The translations under genes were made by a program, and so were the position numbers. The notes below the pieces were generated by a model, which was given only the letters and a program-made list of their open reading frames with translations, was not told the origin of the DNA and did not search any database. A stretch of DNA of 40,565 nucleotides, taken from contig NZ_LHZV01000045.1 of assembly GCF_001581005.1 (NCBI RefSeq), forward strand, positions 1-40,565, given 5' to 3'. Shown one piece after another: positions 19,064 to 27,876 of the stretch. This stretch comes from Acetobacter orleanensis (GTDB lineage Bacteria; Pseudomonadota; Alphaproteobacteria; Acetobacterales; Acetobacteraceae). How positions within the stretch are numbered: position 1 is the stretch's first letter; every line of letters begins with the position of its first letter.

Positions 19064-20134
19064 TCATGCCGCATGCGCCTGCGCATCGGCATGGCGGGAG
19101 GCTCGCGGTTCCCGCACCGCACCGTCCGCAATCTGCTGATCGTAAAAATCGGAAATCATGGCAATGGCTTCCGGCGCATTATCCACACGATTTACCGCAG
19201 CACGGAACCCGGCGGAACTGGGCAGACCGGCGGAATACCAAGAGACATGCTTGCGTGCCAGCCGCAGGCCGGGGCGCTCCCCAAAATGCTCCAGCATCAG
19301 TCTGTAATGCTCCAGCACAATGGCCTTTTCGGCCTCCAGAGTCGGGTCCGGCACCTCTTCCCCCGTCATCAGCGCATGCGCGACCTGCGCTAGAAACCAC
19401 GGGCGACCATAACAGCCACGACCAATCATCACGCCATCCGCACCGGACTGCGCCAGAGCCGTGCGGGCATCCTCAACCGTCAGGATGTCACCATTCACAA
19501 TCACCGGCAGTCCGACAGCTTCTTTCACGTTCCGGACAAAGGCCCAGTCAGCCGTGCCGTTATAAAATTGCTGCCGCGTCCGGCCATGCACCGTGATCAT
19601 GCGGATACCGGCCTCTTCCGCAATACGGGCCAGCACGGGCGCGTTCAGGTGCGCATGGTCCCACCCCATCCGCATTTTCAACGTGACGGGCACAGGGACG
19701 GCCTTCACCACCGCATCCAGTAGACGCGCGGCCCCCACTTCATCCCGCATCAGAGCGGACCCGGCCATCTGGCCGACCGCAACCTTTTTGACGGGGCAGC
19801 CGAAATTGATGTCAATCAGATCCGCACCACGCCCAACAGCAATCCGCGCGGCTTCGGCCATAGCATCCGGGTCACACCCGGCCAGTTGCACAGCATTCGG
19901 GCCACCAGCATCCGCAACTTCGGCCATACGCAGCGTTGTATCGTTTTCACGCACCATGGCCCATGAGGCGATCATCTCGGAAACAACAAGCCCTGCTCCC
20001 AGCTTCCGCGCCAGACGGCGGAACGGCAGGTCTGTCACGCCGGACATGGGGGCGAGAATAACGGGCGTTTCCAGACGGACATCGCCCAGATCAATCGGCC
20101 GCACTAACGGTTGCGTTTGCACAGTCTTTTCCAC
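19064..20134 (-). CDS. dusB: DusB/NifR3, tRNA-dihydrouridine synthase
   Basis: An FMN-dependent enzyme that reduces uridine to dihydrouridine in the tRNA D-loop. The 356-residue protein has the flavin-barrel start [17 protein letters not shown], the catalytic-cysteine motif [10 protein letters not shown], and [18 protein letters not shown] plus [14 protein letters not shown] for phosphate binding. In alphaproteobacteria this gene was named nifR3 because it leads the ntrBC operon, as here. The start codon is GTG at 20134. A 6-bp inverted repeat (20137-20153) lies immediately before it and includes the purine-rich AGGC that would serve as ribosome-binding site. Confidence 0.95.
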   Translation of the reverse strand: MEKTVQTQPLVRPIDLGDVRLETPVILAPMSGVTDLPFRRLARKLGAGLVVSEMIASWAMVRENDTTLRMAEVADAGGPNAVQLAGCDPDAMAEAARIAVGRGADLIDINFGCPVKKVAVGQMAGSALMRDEVGAARLLDAVVKAVPVPVTLKMRMGWDHAHLNAPVLARIAEEAGIRMITVHGRTRQQFYNGTADWAFVRNVKEAVGLPVIVNGDILTVEDARTALAQSGADGVMIGRGCYGRPWFLAQVAHALMTGEEVPDPTLEAEKAIVLEHYRLMLEHFGERPGLRLARKHVSWYSAGLPSSAGFRAAVNRVDNAPEAIAMISDFYDQQIADGAVREPRASRHADAQAHAA

Positions 20135-20136
20135 TT

Positions 20137-20153
20137 TGCCTATGATTTAGGCA
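20137..20153. promoter_or_regulatory. Inverted repeat over the dusB ribosome-binding site
   Basis: TGCCTA (20137-20142) and TAGGCA (20148-20153) form a 6-bp stem with a 5-base loop directly upstream of the GTG start. If formed in the mRNA it could mask ribosome entry and tune the whole ntr operon. Confidence 0.35.
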
Positions 20154-20168
20154 GCTATACGCATTTCA

Positions 20169-20180
20169 GATTCTAGAATC
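20169..20180. promoter_or_regulatory. 12-bp perfect palindrome upstream of the dusB-ntr operon
   Basis: GATTCTAGAATC at 20169-20180 is a perfect palindrome 35 bases before the operon's first codon, inside an AT-rich stretch that should hold its promoter. It could be an operator for a dimeric regulator; no known site is recognised. Confidence 0.35.
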
Positions 20181-20311
20181 AATCTTTTTATATCCGTAAC
20201 GTTTCCGTCACGTAAAGCGTGAAAATCCCTACTTTCCGGCGATTCCTCACACTTGCCCTGTGCATTTCAGCAAAATGCTTTTTCACCGCTCCTACCTTAC
20301 GCCCAGCACAT

Positions 20312-20346
20312 AAAAAAGGCCGCCCATCACCCTGATGCGCGGCCTT
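20312..20346 (-). terminator. Intrinsic terminator of ispDF
   Basis: AAGGCCGC (20316-20323) pairs with GCGGCCTT (20339-20346). An inner CATCA/TGATG pair lengthens the stem. On the minus strand the stem is followed by a T-run (the A-run at 20312-20317), 40 bases after the ispDF stop. It separates ispDF from the dusB-ntr operon. Confidence 0.9.
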
Positions 20347-20386
20347 CCTCAACTCTTTGCGTTCATGCGCTCACCGCGCAGACAGA

Positions 20387-21541
20387 TCAGGGCACCAGAA
20401 CAGACACCGCCGCCGTGCAGGCAATCCCTTCTTCACGGCCTGTAAAACCAAGCCGTTCCGATGTCGTGGCCTTAACCGAAATCCGGCCTACATCCACTTC
20501 CAGCAAATCCGCCAGACGCTGCCGCATCGCGTGCGCATGGGGGCCAATCTTCGGGCGCTCACAGATTAGCGTCACGTCCGCATTGATCAGCATCCCGCCG
20601 CGTTCCCGAATCCGCTGCCCGGCGTGAACAAGGAAGCGGGCGCTATCCGCATCTTTCCACTCGTTCTTGCTGGGCGGGAAATGCGTCCCGATATCCCCTT
20701 CCGCCAGCGCGCCATAAATGGCGTCACACAAGGCATGAATACCCACATCCGCGTCTGAATGTCCGGCCAGCCCCTTGGTGTGCGGCACGGTAATGCCGCA
20801 GATAATCAGCGGACGACCTTCTTCAAACGCATGAACATCGTACCCCAGCCCAACACGGGGCAGGAGAGAGGGACCAATCAGTCGTTCAAGGCGCACGAGG
20901 TCCTCCTCATAAGTGAGCTTGATGTTATCTTCATCACCGGGCACCAGCGCCACGCTGAACCCGGCTTCTTCCAGCAGTTTTGCGTCATCAGTGGCCGTTG
21001 CGGAGCCTGCAGAGCGATGCAGGTCTATAAATAGGCCAAAACGAAAGCCCTGCGGCGTCTGCGCGCGGAACAAATGGTCACGCGGCACGGTGCCAGCAAT
21101 AACGCCGCCCTCTTCCCGCTTTAAGGTATCCGCGACCGGCACGGCCGGGATGGCACCGGGATGTTCTGCCAGAGCGGACACAACATTCTGGACCAGCTTT
21201 GGCGTCACGTAAGGGCGCGCGCCATCATGCACCAAGACCAGATCCGGGCGCTCGCTTTCCGGCAAGGCGTCCAGCGCCTCCAGCCCAGCCAGCACACTGG
21301 CCTGCCGGGTCTCCCCGCCCGCCACCGGCGGCAAAACGGCTACGCCGTCTAGCGCCTGCGCCAGCGTTGTGGGGTCACCCACCGGCTGGACACAGCTTAC
21401 ATGAGGCAAAAGGGCTTCCGCAGCATGGCGGATAACCGGCTGGCCCGCCAGCAGCACATACTGCTTAGGCGTTACGGACCCGCTGGTTGCGGCATAACGG
21501 CTACCTGTTCCGGCAGCCAGAAGAATGGCAGCTACTCGCAT
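20387..21541 (-). CDS. ispDF: Bifunctional IspD/IspF of the MEP isoprenoid pathway
   Basis: The fused enzyme catalyses two steps of the non-mevalonate pathway: transfer of CMP to MEP (IspD, about residues 1-225) and cyclisation to MEcPP (IspF, about 226-384). IspD shows [11 protein letters not shown] and DGARPYVT. IspF shows [14 protein letters not shown] with metal-binding Asp and His, [27 protein letters not shown] and [16 protein letters not shown]. Fusion is typical of alphaproteobacteria. ATG 21541 begins at the family's usual start; a TTG at 21577 would add 12 residues. Hopanoid synthesis, prominent in acetic acid bacteria, draws on this pathway. Confidence 0.95.
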   Translation of the reverse strand: MRVAAILLAAGTGSRYAATSGSVTPKQYVLLAGQPVIRHAAEALLPHVSCVQPVGDPTTLAQALDGVAVLPPVAGGETRQASVLAGLEALDALPESERPDLVLVHDGARPYVTPKLVQNVVSALAEHPGAIPAVPVADTLKREEGGVIAGTVPRDHLFRAQTPQGFRFGLFIDLHRSAGSATATDDAKLLEEAGFSVALVPGDEDNIKLTYEEDLVRLERLIGPSLLPRVGLGYDVHAFEEGRPLIICGITVPHTKGLAGHSDADVGIHALCDAIYGALAEGDIGTHFPPSKNEWKDADSARFLVHAGQRIRERGGMLINADVTLICERPKIGPHAHAMRQRLADLLEVDVGRISVKATTSERLGFTGREEGIACTAAVSVLVP

Positions 21542-21827
21542 ACTCGGAGCAATGCTGCGGGAAGCCGGGCGCGTCAAGGCACAAAATAGACCTTATAGAC
21601 CTCTGTGTAGGCGGCCCTCACGGAGACACCGGGCCATATCAACTCTAGAGAGACAATCCGATGAGTATTCTCAAGTCTCTGCCGCAGTCGTTACTTACGT
21701 AGTAAAATTAGCAAAACACCAGCGGACTATAAAAATTTATCCCTTAATAATAAAAAAAATGATATACCTCACACCACTTCGACACCTTTAATCGACCTCA
21801 TTTTCTACGGCCCAGACCAGAGACATC

Positions 21828-24071
21828 ATGAAAACACTTTTGCTCACTTTTGAATGCCCCCCTGATATTACAGGCGGCGGTCTATGCACGTATGTTCAGG
21901 AATATATCAGCGCGAAAATTGAACGGAGAGAGCCAACCGTTATTCTGACGGCTGATTTCAATGTGCAGGATGAAGTCTGCACCTATTTTGGGTGTGTGAA
22001 GGTAGTCCGCTTTAATCCGTCCGCCGGTGAGTCCTTTAAATACATGGGCCACTGGGCGGCCATGAGCTACGAGTTCTCCAATCAGGTCAAAAAAATCATC
22101 ACGGAAGGCTTCAAACCGGATTGGCTTGAGGTGTGTGATGGCTTTGGACTGGGTTATTTCACGCTCCAGAGAAAGCTCTGCCTTGAAGCCCCCTTCACTG
22201 ACCTGAAAGTGCTGGTCACAGCCCATACGCCCGTCACCATGATTGATGACTGGGACAAAAAAAATATTTATGAACTGCCAACATATTTTACAAAATATAT
22301 GGAGCAGTTCTGCTTTCAGGCCGCGGATAAAGTCATCTCCCCCAGCCTGTTCCTGAAAAAGAAACTGCTTGCAGAATTTCTGGAAAAAGAAGTCGCGATT
22401 GATGTTGTCCCGAACCCTTACAACAAACCCTCTACCACTCTGGTAACGACAGAAGCTGCGTTTCACGACGCTCCGCAGCATGACCGACCGGACTACGCCA
22501 TTGCCTCCAGAGTGTGCTACTGGAAAGGCATAGAACACGCGCTGGCCGGGTTTGATCTGTACTGGAGCACTGGAGGCCAGTCTTCCCTTTCCATTTACGG
22601 ATCCGACACAGCGCATTTTAAAAACAATCAATCCTTTACTGATATTCTGAGCACGAAATATGGAAAATGGATTGAAAAAGGTCTTCTCAGATTTGCGGGT
22701 CTAAAAAAACATTCAGAAATTCTTGTTATAAAAAAGCAGCTTAAAGCGCTCTTTCATCCGTCCCTGTTCGAGAATTATCCCTATTCCGTTATCGAACATA
22801 TGGCCGAAGGCGGCCTTGTTGCGGCATCGCTAAGCGGTGGTCAGGCAGAATTCATTCAGAGTGGCGAAAACGGATTTCTATTTGACCCGCACTCGCCAAA
22901 GTCTATTCAGGATATCATTCTGAAAATTGACGCTCTTGACGACAAACAGCGGCACACACTTGCGGAAAACGCTATTGAAACCATTAAAGAAACCTGTTCC
23001 TATTCAACAGTTCTGGCCCAGAAAGAGCAGGTTCTTGCGGCAATTAACCGCACGACACATCCTGTGGCCTTTCCCTTTACGTCCGGCAAAGAACTGACAT
23101 ATCCAGCCTCCACAAGCAGTTCCGCTCTGACAGTTATCATCCCACACCGCAACACTGCCGCATTGCTTCTTGAAACGATCGAAAGCATTAAATTCAGCAG
23201 CCTTACCGGTATCCAGATTCTCGTTGTGGATGACGGCTCAACAGACAAAGAAGCCGTTATTACCCTAAAATCTCTGGAAACCCGCTACACAGACGTCACA
23301 GTTCTTTACAAGAAACAGTCCGGGGCGGCAGACGCCAAAAATTTTGGCGTCCAGCACGCTACAACGGGCTATATCGCTCTTCTGAACGCGGGCGATATGG
23401 TGTGCGCCACGTATTATGAAACGGCCCTCAGACTTCTGAACCAGTACAACAATATCGGCTTTGTTGGCGCATGGACCGAGAACTTCACCCAGCATGGCCG
23501 CTCCCAGATCTGGCCGACATTCAACCCTGAAATTCCCCTCCATGCGATTATGGACACCGCCCCCTGTCAGGGGCTGGTCATTCGTCGGGACGCTTACCTT
23601 GCACATGGTCAGCAAGACCCGGACCTTGGCCAGTTTTTTGATAACTGGGGTTCAACACTCTCCATGGTGCTCAACGGCATCCGTGGCGTCATGATCCCTC
23701 ACCCGCTCTTTAAAGACCGTGTGCGCGAAGACGCCGCTAGCCAAAAGAGCGCCAGATTGTTGACCATCACTTACAATGACATCATTACGAAATATCAGGC
23801 GCAATTAGCAGGCTGTTACGGTGAAATGATCAAATTCCTGAACGCCAACGGCCCAAATACGCAGTACCACAACCCGACATTCCCCGCAGCAAGCTCCCCC
23901 TGCCGCCCCCTTGCTCCAACTCCTATCGCCCCGCAACAGGGCGAAGGCAGGCTGGTCCATCTTGTGCATAGATATTATGACAGCGTAAACCAGCCCGGAC
24001 CAATACGGACCATCCGCATGGGGCTACGCAATGCTGGTGTCGGCAAACTCGTTGCCAAACTCAGGCAGTAA
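21828..24071 (+). CDS. Two-domain glycosyltransferase (GT-B/GT4 then GT-A/GT2)
   Basis: This 747-residue cytoplasmic protein joins two glycosyltransferase modules. The first (1-410) is GT-B, family 4: it begins LLTFECPPDITGGGLCTYVQEY and has the nucleotide-sugar motif HPSLFENYPYSVIEHMAEGG near 310-330. A short linker follows, then a family 2 GT-A domain from about 434 (LTVIIPHRNTAALLLETIES) with VVDDGSTD near 466-472 and LLNAGDMV, where family 2 usually has the DxD metal site. The altered NAGDM motif may affect metal binding. Such double enzymes add successive sugars to a surface glycan; sugars are unknown. It starts the AT-rich glycan island, is transcribed alone, and faces the pyruvyl-transferase gene. 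Confidence 0.85.
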   Translation: MKTLLLTFECPPDITGGGLCTYVQEYISAKIERREPTVILTADFNVQDEVCTYFGCVKVVRFNPSAGESFKYMGHWAAMSYEFSNQVKKIITEGFKPDWLEVCDGFGLGYFTLQRKLCLEAPFTDLKVLVTAHTPVTMIDDWDKKNIYELPTYFTKYMEQFCFQAADKVISPSLFLKKKLLAEFLEKEVAIDVVPNPYNKPSTTLVTTEAAFHDAPQHDRPDYAIASRVCYWKGIEHALAGFDLYWSTGGQSSLSIYGSDTAHFKNNQSFTDILSTKYGKWIEKGLLRFAGLKKHSEILVIKKQLKALFHPSLFENYPYSVIEHMAEGGLVAASLSGGQAEFIQSGENGFLFDPHSPKSIQDIILKIDALDDKQRHTLAENAIETIKETCSYSTVLAQKEQVLAAINRTTHPVAFPFTSGKELTYPASTSSSALTVIIPHRNTAALLLETIESIKFSSLTGIQILVVDDGSTDKEAVITLKSLETRYTDVTVLYKKQSGAADAKNFGVQHATTGYIALLNAGDMVCATYYETALRLLNQYNNIGFVGAWTENFTQHGRSQIWPTFNPEIPLHAIMDTAPCQGLVIRRDAYLAHGQQDPDLGQFFDNWGSTLSMVLNGIRGVMIPHPLFKDRVREDAASQKSARLLTITYNDIITKYQAQLAGCYGEMIKFLNANGPNTQYHNPTFPAASSPCRPLAPTPIAPQQGEGRLVHLVHRYYDSVNQPGPIRTIRMGLRNAGVGKLVAKLRQ

Positions 24072-24084
24072 TCAAAGAAACCTT

Positions 24085-24107
24085 AGGAGATCCCATAAGG
24101 ATCTCCT
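24085..24107. terminator. Perfect hairpin between convergent glycan genes
   Basis: AGGAGATCC (24085-24093) pairs with GGATCTCCT (24099-24107), loop CATAA, 14 bases after the glycosyltransferase stop. No T-run follows on the plus strand. It is probably an end-of-transcript structure. Confidence 0.5.
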
Positions 24108-24203
24108 GCACTCTCTGCGTCTCTATTTCAGAAAAATACTTTACTCAACTCACCCATCAGGCAACAGAAAGTGGAGGCTCAGTCATGAACCTCCCAATTT
24201 GTC

Positions 24204-25670
24204 TCATTTAAACCCGATAAGAATTTTCCTGACTCCGCGCAGCAATAAACCCACTCCCGGCAGGTTAAAAAGCGCGTAATAGGTTTCATTCAACCGATGC
24301 AGACGCGAGGAACGGATTTTCTCCAGTTCAAAGAGAGCATTTTCTAAGTCCCTGTTCCTTTTTTGGCTCAGACTGGCCAATTCCTGACAGATCTGGTCAA
24401 AGTTCCTATCTTTCTCCTGACAGGCCCGATTGAACTGTAACTCTTTCTCCTGACAAACCTGTGCAAGATACTGGTCTTTCTCCTGACAAATCTGCTCAAA
24501 ATGCCGGTCTTTTTCCTGACAAACCTCTTCATAGGTCTGACAGACCTGCCCATACTCATAGTCCTTACGCTTCTGATCTTCCTCCAAGCAATGAAGGCGA
24601 TGCGCAATATCCTCTTTTTGCCTGATTTCGTCCCGCTTTTCTTCTGATAAAGCCTCAGTCTGCTTTACCGCCTCATTCAGTCGCCCCTGCAGACTTTCAA
24701 CACATTCTGAAAGAGCATCATTTCTCCGCAAGACAATTGTGCGCTGCTCCCACTCCGCCTGCAACTCGCGCTTCAGTTGCCGAATACTCTCTACCTCGCT
24801 CAACTCTGCGACAGGCTGATCCACGACGGTCTCCTGAAAGGAAACAGTTGGGAAACGATGTAAGGTATATTCAAAAACACCCTTAATTTTGAAATAATTT
24901 GACGGCTCAACCGTTACAATACGCCCCAGAAGTGTCGAAAGAATAGCCATATGCAAACGGTCAGTTTCAACACATTCAAACTGACCAATAATCCCGGCAA
25001 CAGCACGCAGAGGCGGCAAACATTCATCCAACTTCGCCCATTGAATCCCGTTAAATAGCAACGGCAGATCGACAGAATCCCGTGGTCTGTTTTTACAGGC
25101 GCTCTCTTCATCACGTCTTAAAATTTTCAGAAGTGGATAGTGACCCTTTCTATCCAGATCAGAAAAATGGTGTTCCTTGGTGTAAAACGCTAAGTCAGAA
25201 CAAAGAAAAACCCGCTCTTCCGGCATTCCTTGCTGGAGAAGTTCCTTATAACTCCACTGTTCACGGCAGAAGATAAGAAGTTGATCAGCATAAGGAACGA
25301 ACTCGGCACCAAACCCCGCAAAGCTTGAAGGAAGAATGAGCATCTGCCCGCCGTTCCGCAAAAATTCAAGCGTCTGCTCACGATACCCTTCCCATAGCCC
25401 TTTGACCCAGCCACCGCCCCCACCCATGACAACGTGGCTATGGCCAGATAAAACGCCCTTGTGACTGCCATAAATATGTTCAGGAGCCCAGTCGAGATCG
25501 TCGAACAGATCAGCCGTGCCAACTGCAATCAATGCATCTCCCAGATTGCCATATCCGGGGTAAAAAACAGCATTATGGTCAGCAAAACGTTTCAGAGCGT
25601 CAATCAAGACCGGATGTTGCCTGATTTCTTCACGAACGGTCTGTCTGATATTTTTAAAGTTCGCGTTCAT
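24204..25670 (-). CDS. Polysaccharide pyruvyl transferase-like protein with repeat coiled-coil tail
   Basis: Residues 1-270 match the polysaccharide pyruvyl transferase family (CsaB/GumL/WcaK type), which adds ketal pyruvate to glycan sugars. Visible motifs are PGYGNLGDALIAVG near residue 38, VVMGGGGGWVKGLWEG and ETDRLHMAIL near 235. From about 285 to 460 the protein is a long charged coiled coil, including five 11-residue steps of the CQEKDxxFxQI type (about 375-435). The C-terminal segment (about 460-488) ends LLRGVRKILIGFK and could be amphipathic and membrane-seeking. The ATG overlaps the previous gene's stop (ATGA), so they are coupled. The coiled coil on this enzyme is unusual and may act as scaffold or length sensor (inference). 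Confidence 0.8.
   Translation of the reverse strand: MNANFKNIRQTVREEIRQHPVLIDALKRFADHNAVFYPGYGNLGDALIAVGTADLFDDLDWAPEHIYGSHKGVLSGHSHVVMGGGGGWVKGLWEGYREQTLEFLRNGGQMLILPSSFAGFGAEFVPYADQLLIFCREQWSYKELLQQGMPEERVFLCSDLAFYTKEHHFSDLDRKGHYPLLKILRRDEESACKNRPRDSVDLPLLFNGIQWAKLDECLPPLRAVAGIIGQFECVETDRLHMAILSTLLGRIVTVEPSNYFKIKGVFEYTLHRFPTVSFQETVVDQPVAELSEVESIRQLKRELQAEWEQRTIVLRRNDALSECVESLQGRLNEAVKQTEALSEEKRDEIRQKEDIAHRLHCLEEDQKRKDYEYGQVCQTYEEVCQEKDRHFEQICQEKDQYLAQVCQEKELQFNRACQEKDRNFDQICQELASLSQKRNRDLENALFELEKIRSSRLHRLNETYYALFNLPGVGLLLRGVRKILIGFK
24383..24547. repeat. 33-bp tandem repeats coding the CQEK hendecads
   Basis: The minus-strand coding segment repeats with an exact 33-base period: the core TCCTGACA (plus-strand sense, with one variant) recurs at 24383, 24416, 24449, 24482 and 24515. 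A shortened step of 21 bases leads to a sixth core (CTGACA, 24537). Units differ at several bases, so the array is diverged, not freshly amplified. Confidence 0.85.
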
Positions 25671-27787
25671 TGCATGACCTCCTTCGCGCGCTGCTCTTCA
25701 AGACTGGTATAAAAGGCCGAAACGTTCTGCTCATATAATAAATACGCATGCTGATGTTCAAAGCACTCTTTCAGGAGACGAGACTTTTCCTGAAGTTCAT
25801 GCTCTGGCGCATTGAGAAAGTCTTTAATTTTAACAACATAACGCTCTACAAGCTCGACATCATCAACACAATTCCGCACCACAAATGCTGACTGATCAGA
25901 TACGAGTTCGGGAACTCCGCCCACGTCAGTGGTAATAACTGGAACACCCATTTGCGCAGCTTCAAGAAGAACATTTGGAAGCCCATCAAACAGGGATGTA
26001 TATAAAAAAGCGTCCTTATCCGTGAATGGGATACTACTTAACCCAGAAAATTTACCTTTATAAATAATATTTGGATAATCCCTAAAATAGTCTTCATCAA
26101 TATTATCTAGAACAGAACTTCCATAAACATAAATTTCTGTTTCATTCGCCTCAGAACGTAACTTACTAGCGATTGCACGCAATAAATCCGGTCTTTTTTG
26201 TGAATCCAGACGCGACGCCCATATTAAACGCCGCGGCCACGCATGGGGCTGAAGAGTGAAATCAGGTGCCTGACTATACGTGTAAAGGGTTTTCGTTTTC
26301 CCTTGGTAGAGCGGAATTTGTTTCTCTAACTGCGCCAGATTGGCACGATGATCAGAAACAACATAATTTATATGACGTTTATAGTCGAAGAGAAAGCGAT
26401 AATGGTCGCCATCTTCATAAATAGCACCATCCAGAATATAATAACTATTGCAAAAATAAAAATATATCAGTTGATGCTCACCAAAATATTTTGGATACGC
26501 CTTCATAAGGGACACAACAAATGGGCAAAACACCATGAAAATTCTAGCGTCAACAGCAAAATTTTCCATCATCCGCACAACCATTTGCGGCAGGAGATCA
26601 TCCATAAGTTGATGCTCTACATGATCTTCAGCAAACAATGCTGGGAGATCAATAACATCCAAATTTTCTGGGGTTCGACATTGCCCTTTAGAAGGGGGAA
26701 GCTTTTGCCCCAGAACCAGCAAGCAGGATTTCTTTTCTTCTTTCATTGCTGTTTGTATGAAATTCAGAACATATTTTTCCCCGCCCCCTTTGGAAAGAAA
26801 AGGAAGAAAAAATACGTCCGTATACTGCTTATTTTTTAGAGACTGACAGATTTTTTCATAAACACGCCCGAATGCTTCAGAAAGCCCTACATTTGTAAAA
26901 CATTTCGCATCCCAAAGAAGTCGTGGATGTATTTCAGGTTCCATCTTATTAGCCAGACGAATAAATTCACGGATATATGAAGATTGAGTATAGTATTTTT
27001 TAAAATCGAGATGCTGTTGTGGAATAATTGTCGTTTTATCATGCTGCTTAAGCAGTGCAAGAAATTCCGGGCCATGAAAAAATTCGGAATTAAACCCCAT
27101 ATGCTTTTGTTCTTTACCCAGAGAAGCCATGATACTTCCTGATCTCTGGCGGTAAAAAACAATAGTATCCTCGGCTACGACCAAATCAAACCCAGCACAG
27201 ACCATGCGTATATTGAGATCATAATCTTCATAGGCGTAAAGGGAATGCTTAGTACAGTCTCTGAAAGGCACCTCAAGGAGAGCCTCTCGTCGCGCCATAA
27301 AGCGGGACACATAGGTATGCTCTCCTGCCAGCCTATAGAGGCCGACCTGCGCCAAAGGGTAAAAGCGACACAGGTAATTTTCATCACCAAAAGCGTGATA
27401 ATATTCTGGGAAGCAAATAATTTTCTGATTATCTGAATTTTGATGTTTTTGGTAAAGTTGATAGATAAAATTTCTTGAAACCAGATCATCCGCATCGGCA
27501 GGTACAATATAAGTGCCACATGCAGCCTGAATACCGATATTGCGCGCCAGCCCTAGTGAAGCCACCTGAACATATTGTATTTTAACCGCATCAAAGCAGG
27601 AATAATCATACTCATCTATAATTTTTTGTGTTGTTTCATCAACACAATCCGCAACAACAACAAGTTCTGATTGAATGCCATGCAAATGAGCATGATCAAC
27701 AGTATCAGACAATGAACGAAGTGTCGGGTAAAGGAGATCCTGCTCATCATGAACGTTCAAGATAACAGAGACATCCATACCCGACAT
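25667..27787 (-). CDS. Two-domain glycosyltransferase (GT-A/GT2 then GT-B/GT4)
   Basis: A 706-residue cytoplasmic enzyme with the domain order reversed relative to the glycosyltransferase at the other edge of the island. Residues 5-230 are family 2 (VSVILNVHDEQDLLYPTLRS; GLARNIGIQAACGTYIVPADADD, in which the DAD supplies the metal site). From about 330 a GT-B domain begins (PFLSKGGGEKYVLNFIQ). Its nucleotide-binding half has LIWASRLDSQKRPDLL near 520 and SLFDGLPNVLLEAAQMGVPVITTDVGGVPELV near 610-640. It probably extends a cell-surface glycan. Base composition is AT-rich compared with neighbours, a sign of transfer. It is coupled by a 4-base overlap to the pyruvyl-transferase gene and lies 89 bases after glf. 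Confidence 0.87.
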   Translation of the reverse strand: MSGMDVSVILNVHDEQDLLYPTLRSLSDTVDHAHLHGIQSELVVVADCVDETTQKIIDEYDYSCFDAVKIQYVQVASLGLARNIGIQAACGTYIVPADADDLVSRNFIYQLYQKHQNSDNQKIICFPEYYHAFGDENYLCRFYPLAQVGLYRLAGEHTYVSRFMARREALLEVPFRDCTKHSLYAYEDYDLNIRMVCAGFDLVVAEDTIVFYRQRSGSIMASLGKEQKHMGFNSEFFHGPEFLALLKQHDKTTIIPQQHLDFKKYYTQSSYIREFIRLANKMEPEIHPRLLWDAKCFTNVGLSEAFGRVYEKICQSLKNKQYTDVFFLPFLSKGGGEKYVLNFIQTAMKEEKKSCLLVLGQKLPPSKGQCRTPENLDVIDLPALFAEDHVEHQLMDDLLPQMVVRMMENFAVDARIFMVFCPFVVSLMKAYPKYFGEHQLIYFYFCNSYYILDGAIYEDGDHYRFLFDYKRHINYVVSDHRANLAQLEKQIPLYQGKTKTLYTYSQAPDFTLQPHAWPRRLIWASRLDSQKRPDLLRAIASKLRSEANETEIYVYGSSVLDNIDEDYFRDYPNIIYKGKFSGLSSIPFTDKDAFLYTSLFDGLPNVLLEAAQMGVPVITTDVGGVPELVSDQSAFVVRNCVDDVELVERYVVKIKDFLNAPEHELQEKSRLLKECFEHQHAYLLYEQNVSAFYTSLEEQRAKEVMQ

Positions 27788-27876
27788 AAAATGTTCCCAA
27801 AAATGATCTACAGCCTGTAGCTATAGTACCGTTTTCAGGAAAAATATTCAAATTTATCTAATAGCTTATCTCTGTA

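Noticed and set aside
24383..24547. CRISPR array
   Set aside because: The 33-bp repeats are in a coding frame, diverged, without unique spacers, and no cas gene is present.
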